Part shown: one piece after another, positions 47,594-56,116 of the stretch
How positions within the stretch are numbered: the stretch's first letter is position 1
Layout of the letters: each line of letters opens with the position of its first letter
DNA from: Chryseobacterium sp. MEBOG06
GTDB taxonomy: Bacteria > Bacteroidota > Bacteroidia > Flavobacteriales > Weeksellaceae
Length of the DNA: 64,000 bases
Reading direction: 5' to 3'
Assembly (NCBI RefSeq): GCF_021869765.1
Contig: NZ_CP084580.1
Span: 2,666,001-2,730,000, forward strand
Translations under genes and position numbers: made by a program
The notes under the pieces: model-generated
Seen by the model: only the letters and a program-made list of their open reading frames with translations
What the model was told of the DNA's origin: nothing
Databases searched by the model: none

Positions 47594-48541
47594 TTATCCT
47601 TTTATTGCTTTGATTTTCTCTGTAAGCGCAGGAATAATCTGGAAAGCGTCTCCTACTACTCCATAATCAGCAGACTTGAAGAACGGTGCTTCAGGGTCGC
47701 TATTGATTACTACGATAGTTTTTGAAGAGTTTACTCCGGCAAGGTGCTGAATGGCTCCTGAAATCCCTACAGCGATGTAAAGATTGGGTGCAATAGCTTT
47801 CCCTGTTTGTCCTACGTGCTCTGTGTGAGGTCTCCATCCGATATCAGAAACAGGCTTAGAGCAAGCTGTAGCAGCTCCTAACACGTTGGCAAGGTCTTCG
47901 ATCATTCCCCAGTTTTCAGGACCTTTCATCCCTCTACCTGCAGAAACAACGATTTCAGCTTCTTTAAGATCCAATTTACCTGAACTTTGCTCATGAGAAA
48001 TCACTTTAGTATCTTCATTCGCTACTGAAAGGTTTTTCACTTCTTCTGAACCTGATACTGCGTTTTCTTTTACTCCGAAAGCATTTTGAGAAACAGTAAC
48101 GATCACACCGTTTCCTTCAGCTTTTGCATGCATGAAACCTTTTCCTGAGAATGCTCTTCTCTTCAACTGGAACGGAGAAAGGCTTTCAGGAGCTTCCAAT
48201 GCATTGGTCAGTAAAGAATAGTTCTTCATGATTGCAAGCATTGGAGCAATTGAAGAAGCATCTGTAGTGTGAGGGAAAACGATAATGCTTCCGTCTGCTA
48301 CTTCACTTACAGCCTGTGCGAATGCTTTTGCTGAAAAGCTCTTAAGACCTTCGTCTTTGATATTGATAACGTTTGATGCTCCATATTTGTATAATAAATC
48401 TGAAGAATCTGTTGGGTTTACAGAGATCGCTGTAACGGTATCTCCCGCTTTATCTGCAATAGCTTTAGCGTAAGAAACTGCTTCAAAAGCTGCTTTCTTG
48501 TAAACTCCGTTTATATTTTCTGCGTATACGAATACTGCCAT
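47594..48541 (-). CDS. etfA: Electron transfer flavoprotein subunit alpha
   Basis: EtfA carries FAD and passes electrons from acyl-CoA dehydrogenases to the quinone pool via ETF-QO. The 315-residue protein has the C-terminal FAD-binding signature LYIAVGISGAIQHLAGVNSS and PEAPFFKSADYGVVGDAF. Start and length are normal. etfB lies 38 bases upstream, so the pair is an operon. Confidence 0.95.
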   Translation of the reverse strand: MAVFVYAENINGVYKKAAFEAVSYAKAIADKAGDTVTAISVNPTDSSDLLYKYGASNVINIKDEGLKSFSAKAFAQAVSEVADGSIIVFPHTTDASSIAPMLAIMKNYSLLTNALEAPESLSPFQLKRRAFSGKGFMHAKAEGNGVIVTVSQNAFGVKENAVSGSEEVKNLSVANEDTKVISHEQSSGKLDLKEAEIVVSAGRGMKGPENWGMIEDLANVLGAATACSKPVSDIGWRPHTEHVGQTGKAIAPNLYIAVGISGAIQHLAGVNSSKTIVVINSDPEAPFFKSADYGVVGDAFQIIPALTEKIKAIKG

Positions 48542-48579
48542 TTTCTTAAATTTAAAGATTAAAAATTAAAGGATTAAGA

Positions 48580-49326
48580 TTAGATTACCTTAGCTTCTTC
48601 GTGAAGTAATCTTACCAATTCGTCCAGATTGTCAGGAGAAACCATTTTCACAGCAGCTCTCGCCGGAACGCTGTCATAAGATACTCCCTGAACTTTTACT
48701 TCTAAAGAAGTTGGCTCTACCACTTGCAATGGCTTTGTTCTTGCAGACATAATCCCTCTCATATTCGGTATGATAAGGTCTTTTTCGTCTACTAATCCTT
48801 TCTGACCTGCAATAATTGCCGGTAATTTTACAGAAATAGTTTCTTTTCCCCCTTCAATTTCTCTTACTGCAGTTGCTTCGCTTCCGCTTACGTCTAATCC
48901 TACTGATGCGTTTACGAAAGGCAGATTCAATAACTGAGCTACCATTCCGGGAACAGATCCTCCGTTATAATCAATTGATTCTTTACCGCAAAGGATAAGG
49001 TCATATCCTCCGTTTTGAGCCACTGCAGCAATTTCTTTTGCTGTAGAATAGCTATCCTGCGGATCCAGGTTTACTCTTACGGCATCATTGGCACCGATTG
49101 CTAAAGCTTTTCTGATTACAGGTTCTGTAGCAGCATCTCCTACGTTGATTACTGTTACGGCCGCTCCCTGAGATTCCTGAAGTTTAATCGCTTTTGTCAG
49201 CGCAAATTCGTCTAGAGGGTTGATTACCCACTGAATTCCGTTTTTGTCGAAAGCAGATTTGTCTGCTGTAAAGTTAATTTTGGAAGTAGTATCCGGAACA
49301 CTACTAATACAAACTAATATTTTCAT
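48580..49326 (-). CDS. etfB: Electron transfer flavoprotein subunit beta
   Basis: The 248-residue protein has the ETF beta opening KILVCISSVPDTTSKI, the NPLDEFALTKAIKL segment and the signature CGKESIDYNGGSVPGMVAQL. It binds AMP structurally and forms the heterodimer with EtfA. The ATG is at 49324-49326. The frameshifted thiolase elsewhere in the window belongs to the same fatty acid oxidation area, though it is not adjacent. Confidence 0.95.
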   Translation of the reverse strand: MKILVCISSVPDTTSKINFTADKSAFDKNGIQWVINPLDEFALTKAIKLQESQGAAVTVINVGDAATEPVIRKALAIGANDAVRVNLDPQDSYSTAKEIAAVAQNGGYDLILCGKESIDYNGGSVPGMVAQLLNLPFVNASVGLDVSGSEATAVREIEGGKETISVKLPAIIAGQKGLVDEKDLIIPNMRGIMSARTKPLQVVEPTSLEVKVQGVSYDSVPARAAVKMVSPDNLDELVRLLHEEAKVI

Positions 49327-49475
49327 GTGTACTATTTTATTTTTTCTCTTTTATGCATAAAATCATGACAGTTTATGCAGAGATTTTGTTTGAATTAATT
49401 TTTGCTAATATAGATAAAAAATATATTATGCATGCATAATACTTATTAAATTATTATTCAATACATTAGATGTAC

Positions 49476-50183
49476 TTACTTGCCTGGCCTTGTTGCCCTA
49501 AACTCTATTTTACTTGGCAAAACCCTTGCATTCATCTTCAGAACATCCAATATAAGATTCCCCATATCTTCCGGCTGAATCTTCCAATTATCTTTTTCTG
49601 AAGGAATATTTCCGTTAAAATGAGTGGCTACTGATCCCGGCATAATAACCGTAGATTTGATATTATATTTTCTCAGATCAATCATGGCAGCCTGAGTAAA
49701 ACCTACTACACCAAATTTTGAAGCGTTGTAGCCGGTTCCGTTTTCAAAGAAATTGGCTCCTGCCAGACTGGAAATGGTAATATAGTACCCTTCTGTCTTT
49801 TTCAGCGCTTCTACGGATGCTTTTAAGGTATAAAAAACGCCTGTAAGATTTGTTTCTATCATATCATTCCATTCTTCGGCCGTCAGCTCATCTACAGGTT
49901 TAAAAATCCCCAATCCAGCATTGGCTATTACATAATCCAGCCTTCCGAACTTTTCCAGAATGTATTTCACGGCCTCCTGCTCGCTTTCAAGACTTCTTAC
50001 ATCCGAAACAATTCCCAGTACATTTTCTGAATATTGCTTAAGCTCTTCTTCAGCCTGCATGACATCTTCTCTCTTTCTTCCTGAAAATGCAACCGAGATT
50101 CCATTTTCAAGTAAAATTTTAGCAATCCCGAAACCAATACCTTTGGTTCCTCCTGTTATATACGCTGTTTTATTCTCTGACAT
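49476..50183 (-). CDS. Short-chain dehydrogenase/reductase
   Basis: The 235-residue SDR has the NAD(P)-binding TGGTKGIGFGIAK (GxxxGxG), the NAG in IANAGLGI, the catalytic Ser in ISSLAGANF and YxxxK as YNASKFGVVGFT. It reduces or oxidises a small alcohol/ketone; the substrate is not evident. I use the ATG at 50181-50183, because the track start is a TTG. A near-palindromic terminator-like hairpin (50217-50240) lies upstream. Confidence 0.88.
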   Translation of the reverse strand: MSENKTAYITGGTKGIGFGIAKILLENGISVAFSGRKREDVMQAEEELKQYSENVLGIVSDVRSLESEQEAVKYILEKFGRLDYVIANAGLGIFKPVDELTAEEWNDMIETNLTGVFYTLKASVEALKKTEGYYITISSLAGANFFENGTGYNASKFGVVGFTQAAMIDLRKYNIKSTVIMPGSVATHFNGNIPSEKDNWKIQPEDMGNLILDVLKMNARVLPSKIEFRATRPGK

Positions 50184-50216
50184 AGAATCCAAAATTTTAA
50201 TTCTCTAAAATAACAA

Positions 50217-50240
50217 AAACGCTCCAATTGAAGCGTTTTA
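50217..50240 (-). terminator. Rho-independent terminator after the T9SS protein
   Basis: AAAACGCT and AGCGTTTT pair around CCAATTGA; an A run follows on the left as the T-tract on the minus strand. It lies 24 bases past the stop of the gene at 50264. Confidence 0.8.
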
Positions 50241-50263
50241 TATATCCTAAGATTTATCAGGTA

Positions 50264-51178
50264 TTATTTTTTTATGAATTTTTCGGTACTGCTTCTTCCA
50301 TCAGTTTCTATAGTAAGTAAATATTCTCCAGCAGACAAATTTCTTACATCTATTTCATCTCCATATCGTTTAACATCAATTCTTCTTCCATTAAGATCAT
50401 AAACCATTACATTCTTGATTTTATTCTGAGAATTAATTTTTATAAAGTCGGATGCCGGATTCGGATATAATGATACCAGTTTAGTATTGGTTTTAAGGTC
50501 ATTGACCCCCAGTACGACTCCGTTGGTGATCACAATATTATCAATATAAGCACTCCCCAATGCATTATTATGCACAAAACGAAGCTGACTGATATCTACT
50601 GTAGCAGCGGAACCTGTGTAAATCAAAGTGTTATTAAGATAATATTTAATATCTGTGGCAGTTCCCACTATCCTGCATTTATACCAGATGTTCTGTGTCC
50701 AGATTTCGGAAAGAGAAATAAGAGTTTGTGTTCCTGAGATCATATCCAGAATTTTCACCACACCCGTCTTATCAAAATCCACTCTTACTGCAAACTGTTC
50801 TTCTGTACTGTCTACTGCCTGAAATCCAAAAACGGAACCGTTACGCTGTGACATATTAATTTCAAAAGAAATAGAAAAATCAGCAAAGGAAATAGGGGTC
50901 TGTAAATTATAAAAACCTCCTATTATGGGATCAGTCTGCGTTCCATAGGTAGATTCTTTGACGATCTTCAGGGAACGAATTCCATCACTGGCATTATCTG
51001 TACTGATCACCTGATTGGTGACATTGGCAGGTATTCCACCTGTAGGAGTGCTTATCCAATTCACCTGTCCGTTTACGTCTATTGGTGAAAAGCCTTCAGC
51101 ATCTTCAAAAGAAATGATCTGCTGTGCAAAAGAAAGTATTGAAAATAAGATCAATACAAATGAGTAGTGTTTTTTCAT
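50264..51178 (-). CDS. T9SS cargo protein with LamG/CBM-like domain and sorting domain
   Basis: The 304-residue protein has a signal peptide (MKKHYSFVLILFSILSFAQQ), a beta-sandwich domain (FADFSISFEINMSQRNGSVF, then YIDNIVITNG) like a concanavalin/LamG fold, and a C-terminal type A sorting domain with VSLYPNPASDFIKI, VYDLNGRRIDV and EYLLTIETDG. It is exported by the type IX system, and may bind polysaccharide; that is inference. Confidence 0.85.
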   Translation of the reverse strand: MKKHYSFVLILFSILSFAQQIISFEDAEGFSPIDVNGQVNWISTPTGGIPANVTNQVISTDNASDGIRSLKIVKESTYGTQTDPIIGGFYNLQTPISFADFSISFEINMSQRNGSVFGFQAVDSTEEQFAVRVDFDKTGVVKILDMISGTQTLISLSEIWTQNIWYKCRIVGTATDIKYYLNNTLIYTGSAATVDISQLRFVHNNALGSAYIDNIVITNGVVLGVNDLKTNTKLVSLYPNPASDFIKINSQNKIKNVMVYDLNGRRIDVKRYGDEIDVRNLSAGEYLLTIETDGRSSTEKFIKK

Positions 51179-51381
51179 GGTAAATTAAGTTTTACAATAA
51201 AAATAATAAAAAATTCCATCAAAAGTGAGATATAATATTAAATAAACAACAATAAACGTTTTATTTTTAATTAGCTCAACTTAAAACTCACTATAATTAA
51301 TATCTATACAATCTGAAATACAGCATATAAGGACACTTTTCCTCAAGATAATTTGTTAAAATCAGACACTTATAAAAAAGT

Positions 51382-51409
51382 AAAGGCGCCTCCTGATAGA
51401 AGCGCCTTA
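51382..51409 (-). terminator. Rho-independent terminator after the M20 peptidase
   Basis: AAGGCGC (51384-51390 region) and GCGCCTT pair around CTCCTGATAGAA-type loop bases, 22 bases past the stop at 51431. Confidence 0.75.
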
Positions 51410-51430
51410 CTAATTTTATAAGTTTAATTC

Positions 51431-52810
51431 TTATTTTGAATAATTTTCAAAAAACAATGGAATACTTTCAATCCCTTTATAGAAATTAAACAATCCATAA
51501 TGTTCGTTTGGAGAGTGGATTGCGTCGGAATCCAATCCGAAGCCCATCAATACCGATTTAGCTCCTAAAACCTTCTCAAACATCGATGTAATTGGAATAC
51601 TTCCTCCACTTCTGTACGGTAAAACTTCTTTACCAAATGCGGTTTCCATAGCCTGCTTAGCTGCTAAGAATTCCTTTGTATCACTTTGCAGAACGTAAGG
51701 CATTCCTCCATGGTGAGGAGTTACTTTAACTTTTACAGTATCCGGAGCTATTTTTTCGAAATATCTGGTGAATTTTTCTGTAATTTCTTCCGGAGTCTGA
51801 TAAGGAACCAAACGCATTGAAATTTTTGCAAAAGCTTTTGAAGGGATAACTGTTTTAGCTCCTTCTCCTGTATAACCTCCCCAAATACCATTACAGTCTA
51901 AAGTAGGACGAATGGAAGCTCTTTCCAGTGTTGTATATCCTTTTTCACCTTCTACATCGCTTAAGCCTATTGATTTTTTGAATTCTTCAGGGTTATCCTT
52001 CAATTTATTCATTTCTGTTCTGTCAGAATCAGATACAATCTCCACATTATCATAGAATCCATCAATAGTGATATGACCATCTTCGTCAATCAGGTTAGCA
52101 ATCATTCTTGAAAGTACATGAATAGGATTCGGAACGGCACCTCCGTAAAGTCCTGAATGCAGGTCCCTATTTGGTCCTTCCACTTCTACTTCCACATAGC
52201 TTAATCCTCTTAATCCTGTAGTAACGGTTGGCTGCTCATTGCTGTAGATATGGGTATCAGAGATCAGAATACAGTCACAAGCCAGTTTTTCTTTGTTTTC
52301 ATTTACGAAGTCTCCCAGGCTTACTGATCCTACTTCTTCTTCTCCTTCCAGAATAAATTTAACATTACAAGGAAGTGCATTGGTTCTCATCATTGCTTCG
52401 AAAGCCTTCAGGTGCATAAAGAACTGTCCTTTATCATCTGCTGACCCTCTTGCAAAAACAGCGCCCTCGGGATGAAGTTCAGTTTTCTCAATGTAAGGCT
52501 CAAAAGGAGGTTTTCTCCAAAGCTCCAGTGGATCTGCAGGTTGAACGTCATAATGTCCGTATACCAATACCGTTGGCAGGTTTTTATCTATAATTTTTTC
52601 TCCGAAAACGATAGGATACCCTTTTGTTGCACATACTTCAACATTATCAGCTCCAGCATTTCTAAGGTATTCTGCACATACGTCTGCACACTTCAATACA
52701 TCATCTTTATATGCCGGATCTGCAGAAATAGAAGGGATTCTCAATAACTCAAATAATTCATCCACGAAACGCTGTTTGTTTTCGTTGATGTAATTTAATG
52801 TCTCTTGCAT
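51431..52810 (-). CDS. M20-family dipeptidase
   Basis: The 459-residue zinc peptidase has the first metal-ligand segment LVYGHYDVQPADP, the catalytic EGEEEVGSVSLGD, HSGLYGGAVPNPIH in the lid domain and the late HSPNEHYGLFNFYKG. This matches M20 dipeptidases (CNDP/PepV-like) that release amino acids from dipeptides in the cytoplasm. The ATG is at 52808-52810. Confidence 0.92.
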   Translation of the reverse strand: MQETLNYINENKQRFVDELFELLRIPSISADPAYKDDVLKCADVCAEYLRNAGADNVEVCATKGYPIVFGEKIIDKNLPTVLVYGHYDVQPADPLELWRKPPFEPYIEKTELHPEGAVFARGSADDKGQFFMHLKAFEAMMRTNALPCNVKFILEGEEEVGSVSLGDFVNENKEKLACDCILISDTHIYSNEQPTVTTGLRGLSYVEVEVEGPNRDLHSGLYGGAVPNPIHVLSRMIANLIDEDGHITIDGFYDNVEIVSDSDRTEMNKLKDNPEEFKKSIGLSDVEGEKGYTTLERASIRPTLDCNGIWGGYTGEGAKTVIPSKAFAKISMRLVPYQTPEEITEKFTRYFEKIAPDTVKVKVTPHHGGMPYVLQSDTKEFLAAKQAMETAFGKEVLPYRSGGSIPITSMFEKVLGAKSVLMGFGLDSDAIHSPNEHYGLFNFYKGIESIPLFFENYSK

Positions 52811-52932
52811 TGTAAAATTTTATTTTGTTAAAATTAAAAAAAATGCTTCGCTGGACCAAGCAAAAACGCAGGATTTTCCAATAAATTGCTTATTTCCCGG
52901 TAATTCAGCCTTCTATCATTTTTATTAATAAA

Positions 52933-52957
52933 AAATGCCCTGCATAGAAACAGGGCA
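52933..52957 (-). terminator. Rho-independent terminator after the Ala/Glu-rich lipoprotein
   Basis: TGCCCTG and CAGGGCA pair around CATAGAAA-type loop bases, with A-rich left flank as T-tract, 23 bases past the stop at 52980. Confidence 0.85.
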
Positions 52958-52979
52958 ATTGTATATTGTATACTTATAA

Positions 52980-53252
52980 TTAGTGTTCAGCTTTTGGAGC
53001 TTTTTCTGCTGTTTCAACAGGCTTTGCAGCAACAGCACTGTCTGTTTTAGGAGCCGCAGCTTCAGACTTTACAGCCTCTTCCTTATGATCAGCAGCAGCC
53101 TCATGTCCATGAGCTTCTCCTCCCTGAGGATCGTCAGAATATCTTTCTACTCCTTCTTCCAGTTTCAAAGTACCTCTGTTTCCTCCGTTCGGTACCTTTT
53201 TACAGCTTACCGCTACCGTTGCAATCGCTAAACATATAACTAATTTTTTCAT
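52980..53252 (-). CDS. Small low-complexity lipoprotein (Ala/Glu/Lys-rich)
   Basis: The 90-residue precursor has a lipoprotein signal (MKKLVICLAIATVAVSCKK). The mature part starts with a Gly/Asn stretch, has HGHEAAADHKEEAVKSEAAA with three His, and ends in an Ala/Lys/Glu tail. It is probably unfolded and surface or periplasmic. No family is recognised. Confidence 0.72.
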   Translation of the reverse strand: MKKLVICLAIATVAVSCKKVPNGGNRGTLKLEEGVERYSDDPQGGEAHGHEAAADHKEEAVKSEAAAPKTDSAVAAKPVETAEKAPKAEH

Positions 53253-53390
53253 ATGTAAAATTTATTTTTTTTAAGGTTATATGGAACCGCACTATTTTAG
53301 CTTATTTTAAGTATCTAAACAGCGAGCGATTTCATGCTTACATTTTTGATTGCCCAAAATTAAGAAAACCTACTTTTTTCGGCAACATTT

Positions 53391-54536
53391 TTATACTGAT
53401 TTTAAAATTATTTTTCCTTTTTTAGATTGTGTAAAAATAAGATACTTCTCACCGCCATCTTTCAACCCATATTTCTTTTTAATATCTTCGGGTTTTAAGG
53501 GGTGATTTTTTGAAATAATATTATACTGTTCTTTCTTTTTAACACCTTTTGAATCAATAGATTCCATTTCTAAAATCCTTCCTGGGAAATTTGTTATTCT
53601 TTCTCCGCTGGTATAAATATGGGTATTAGGGTGAAGCTTTTTCAATCCGAATTTTGCTGAAATCAAATTAAAGATTCCTGCTTTTAAAATGGAATTATTG
53701 GGGATATAAATGAATTTTTCAGGTTCATCATACTCAGATACTGCATTTTCTTCTTCTCCAAAAACAAAAGTAAAGGCAGGTTCCCCACTTTCAAGATTCA
53801 CACAATTGCAAATAATTTCTTTTTTATTTTCATCGGATAAGAAGATGACAATCTCTTTTACATCATTTTTCAAAGCAACAATATCAATCCTGAAGATTTG
53901 AGGCAAAACAGAAACCAGGTATTTCATATCAATCAATGGAGATAGCTTAATTACGACCTGATTTGAAATTGAAAGTAATTTTTCCCGGATTTCAAGAATA
54001 TTTGGAGATAAGTCCTCCAAAAGGAAAACTTTGTTTTTATTCTGGTCTCTTCTGGCCGGATCAAGATAAACGACATCAAAATGCTCCTGATTTTCATTTA
54101 AAAAGTCTTCCAGCTTTCGGTTGATAAATCGGGCATTCCTGCTCAAAACATTCCAGTTATGCTCTACAATCTTTAAAAGTTCCGCATTCTGCTCTATTAA
54201 AGTAATATCCTTAAAATCCTGAGACAGATAATAAGCATCAATACCGAAACCACTTGTAAGATCAATGAATTTTTTACCTTTTAAAATTTCTGATTTATAA
54301 AGGGCTGTTTTTTCAGAGGACGACTGCTCGAGGCTAAGCTGTGGAGGGAAAAGAATGCCTTCTTTCAGCAAAAAAGGGAATTTTCTTTCTGCAACCTGCT
54401 TTCCTTTGATCTGTTGTACTATTTCCTGCATAGAAACCTCTGGAAATGGGGATTTTTTCAGTAGCAGTGTGTGTAAATCTGCATTCAGATTTGCATTGAT
54501 GTAATTTTGAATTTCTTTGTTTAATATTTTAACCAC
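53391..54536 (-). CDS. THUMP-like-domain SAM-dependent methyltransferase
   Basis: The 381-residue protein has the SAM fold with FIDLTSGFGIDAYYLSQDF (motif I) and the conserved DVVYLDPARRDQNKNKVF (the DPARRD motif), and a C-terminal THUMP-like region with HPNTHIYTSGERITNFPGR. These mark the THUMP-like methyltransferase group, probable RNA or tRNA base modification enzymes; the target is unknown. The apparent start is GTG (54534-54536), which lies inside the left terminal repeat of the array. The next in-frame ATG is at residue 36, within the conserved N-terminal part, so the GTG is favoured. Confidence 0.85.
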   Translation of the reverse strand: MVKILNKEIQNYINANLNADLHTLLLKKSPFPEVSMQEIVQQIKGKQVAERKFPFLLKEGILFPPQLSLEQSSSEKTALYKSEILKGKKFIDLTSGFGIDAYYLSQDFKDITLIEQNAELLKIVEHNWNVLSRNARFINRKLEDFLNENQEHFDVVYLDPARRDQNKNKVFLLEDLSPNILEIREKLLSISNQVVIKLSPLIDMKYLVSVLPQIFRIDIVALKNDVKEIVIFLSDENKKEIICNCVNLESGEPAFTFVFGEEENAVSEYDEPEKFIYIPNNSILKAGIFNLISAKFGLKKLHPNTHIYTSGERITNFPGRILEMESIDSKGVKKKEQYNIISKNHPLKPEDIKKKYGLKDGGEKYLIFTQSKKGKIILKSV

Positions 54537-54560
54537 AGATGAGATGGATTTTCACAGATG
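54529..54560 (+). repeat. Left terminal inverted repeat of the array
   Basis: TTAACCACAGAT (54529-54540) is the exact reverse complement of the right end, and 14 more bases (GATTTTCACAGATG, to 54560) also match. It contains the GTG start of the methyltransferase. Confidence 0.82.
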
Positions 54561-55473
54561 TTTATATTTTATTTGTTTATGTATTACAGTGCAATTATAC
54601 TTTTAATTTCTTCTTATTCTAAAGCTCTCTGTAATAAGATATGTGAATTAGGATATCTATTTTTTAACCGCAGATGACACGGATTTTCACAGATGTTGAG
54701 GTTTTATTTTTTTATGTATTACTACGGTGCAACTATACTTTTTGTTTCTTCTTATTCTAAAGCTCTCTGGAATAAGATATGTGAATTAGGATATCTATTT
54801 TTTAACCGCAGATGACACGGATTTTCACAGATGTTGAGGTTTTATTTTTTTATGTATTACTACGGTGCAACTATACTTTTTGTTTCTTCTTATTCTAAAG
54901 CTCTCTGGAATAAGATATGTGAATTAGGATATCTATTTTTTAACCGCAGATGACACGGATTTTCACAGATGTTGAGGTTTTATTTTTTTATGTATTACTA
55001 CGGTGCAACTATACTTTTTGTTTCTTCTTATTCTAAAGCTCTCTGTAATAAGATATATGAATTAGGATATCTATTTTTTAACCGCAGATGACACGGATTT
55101 TCACAGATGTTTATATTTTATTTGTTTATGTATTAATACGGTGCAACCATACTTTTTGTTTCTTGTTATTCTAAAGTTTTGTGTAATAATATATGCGAAT
55201 TAGGATATCTATTTTTTAACCGCAGATGACACGGATTTTCACAGATGTTTATATTTTATTTTTTTATGTATTACTACAGTGCAACTATACTTTTTGTTTC
55301 TTCTTATTCTAAAGTTTTGTGTAATTATATATGTGAATTGGGGATATCTATTTTTTAACCGCAAATGACACGGATTTTCACAGATGTTTAGGTTTTATTT
55401 GTTTATGTATTTTAATGCAGGTACGAGACATTGATATCTTTTTCTTCTGATTATTTAAAAAAATATACGCAAT

Positions 55474-55505
55474 CATCTGTGAAAATCTGCGTAATCTGTG
55501 GTTAA
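55474..55505 (-). repeat. Right terminal inverted repeat of the array
   Basis: ATCTGTGGTTAA (55494-55505) with CATCTGTGAAAATC before it is the inverted counterpart of the left end. Its heptamer order on the minus strand is CACAGAT-TA-CGCAGAT-TTT-CACAGAT. The GxxExxY stop lies 9 bases beyond. Confidence 0.82.
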
Positions 55506-55514
55506 TAAAAAAAA

Positions 55515-55898
55515 TCAGTCCAAATCTCCTCTTACTTTCCGAAAAATACTTTTACTAATATAATCAGTATTAAAGTTAACCAGAATCCCTAGTTTCAATC
55601 CTGTTAACTTTAGATAGGTTAATAATTGCTGGTGATGAACATTTGCTATTTCTGTTACCGCTTTTATTTCTATGATCACTTTATCTTCAACAATTATATC
55701 AGCGACAAAGCTAGAGTCAATAATAGTATCTCTAAATGTAATCTTCATTGGCACCTGAGTATTCACTTTTAATCCGTTATTCTTAAGTTCGTAAGCCAAA
55801 ACTTTTTCGTAAACCTTCTCCAAAAGCCCCGGTCCTAGTTCATTATAAACAGAAAAAATAGACTTCCTGATAAAAAAACTTATCTCATTTTCTTTCAT
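55515..55898 (-). CDS. GxxExxY protein, PD-(D/E)XK nuclease-like
   Basis: The 127-residue protein has the name-giving motif GLLEKVYEKVLAYEL (GxxExxY) and a PD-(D/E)XK-like core: SSFVADIIVEDKVIIEIKAV, where Asp, then Glu-x-Lys, are the expected metal and catalytic residues, followed by HHQQLLTYLKLTGLKLGILV. The family is widespread and its role is, to my knowledge, not established. I use the ATG at 55896-55898; the earlier frame starts at a TTG. Its stop is 9 bases from the repeat array, and the gene lies between the array and mutA. Confidence 0.88.
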   Translation of the reverse strand: MKENEISFFIRKSIFSVYNELGPGLLEKVYEKVLAYELKNNGLKVNTQVPMKITFRDTIIDSSFVADIIVEDKVIIEIKAVTEIANVHHQQLLTYLKLTGLKLGILVNFNTDYISKSIFRKVRGDLD

Positions 55899-56116
55899 AA
55901 CATTTGTATTTTGTGTTTTTATAAATTTACACAAAATCTTTACAGAAAATGATCACTTATCAAAATTATCTCTGATAAAAAATATAATCAGATGTGCTGA
56001 TATTATACCATTTTGCCTAAGTAAGATTGATTTGCCCTCTTATCAAGATCTTTCTCAGCTTGCGAAAAACTATAATAGGAGAATTAGAAGACTTTTTCAT
56101 GATGTAAAGAATGTTT

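Larger units (their letters stand above)
54529..55505. repeat. Tandem array of ~138-bp units bounded by inverted terminal repeats
   Basis: Seven direct cores start at 54532, 54667, 54805, 54943, 55081, 55219 and 55358, giving spacings of 135, 138, 138, 138, 138 and 139. Each core has three CRCAGAT-like heptamers (CGCAGAT-GA-CACGGAT, then TTT-CACAGAT). The rest of each unit (TTTTATTTTTTTATGTATTA onward) is also conserved. Units 2 and 3 (54667 and 54805) look identical, and the next differs by two bases, so duplication is recent. The last unit diverges and ends at an inverted core (about 55474-55505). No unit-specific spacer exists, so it is not a CRISPR. Confidence 0.92.

Noticed and set aside
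54529-55505. CRISPR array
   Set aside because: The inter-core sequence is itself conserved between units, so there are no unique spacers; spacing is 138 bp and no cas gene is present.
55899-56116. Remnant of a methylmalonyl-CoA mutase large subunit
   Set aside because: None of the MutB landmarks can be read in any frame of this 218-base gap.
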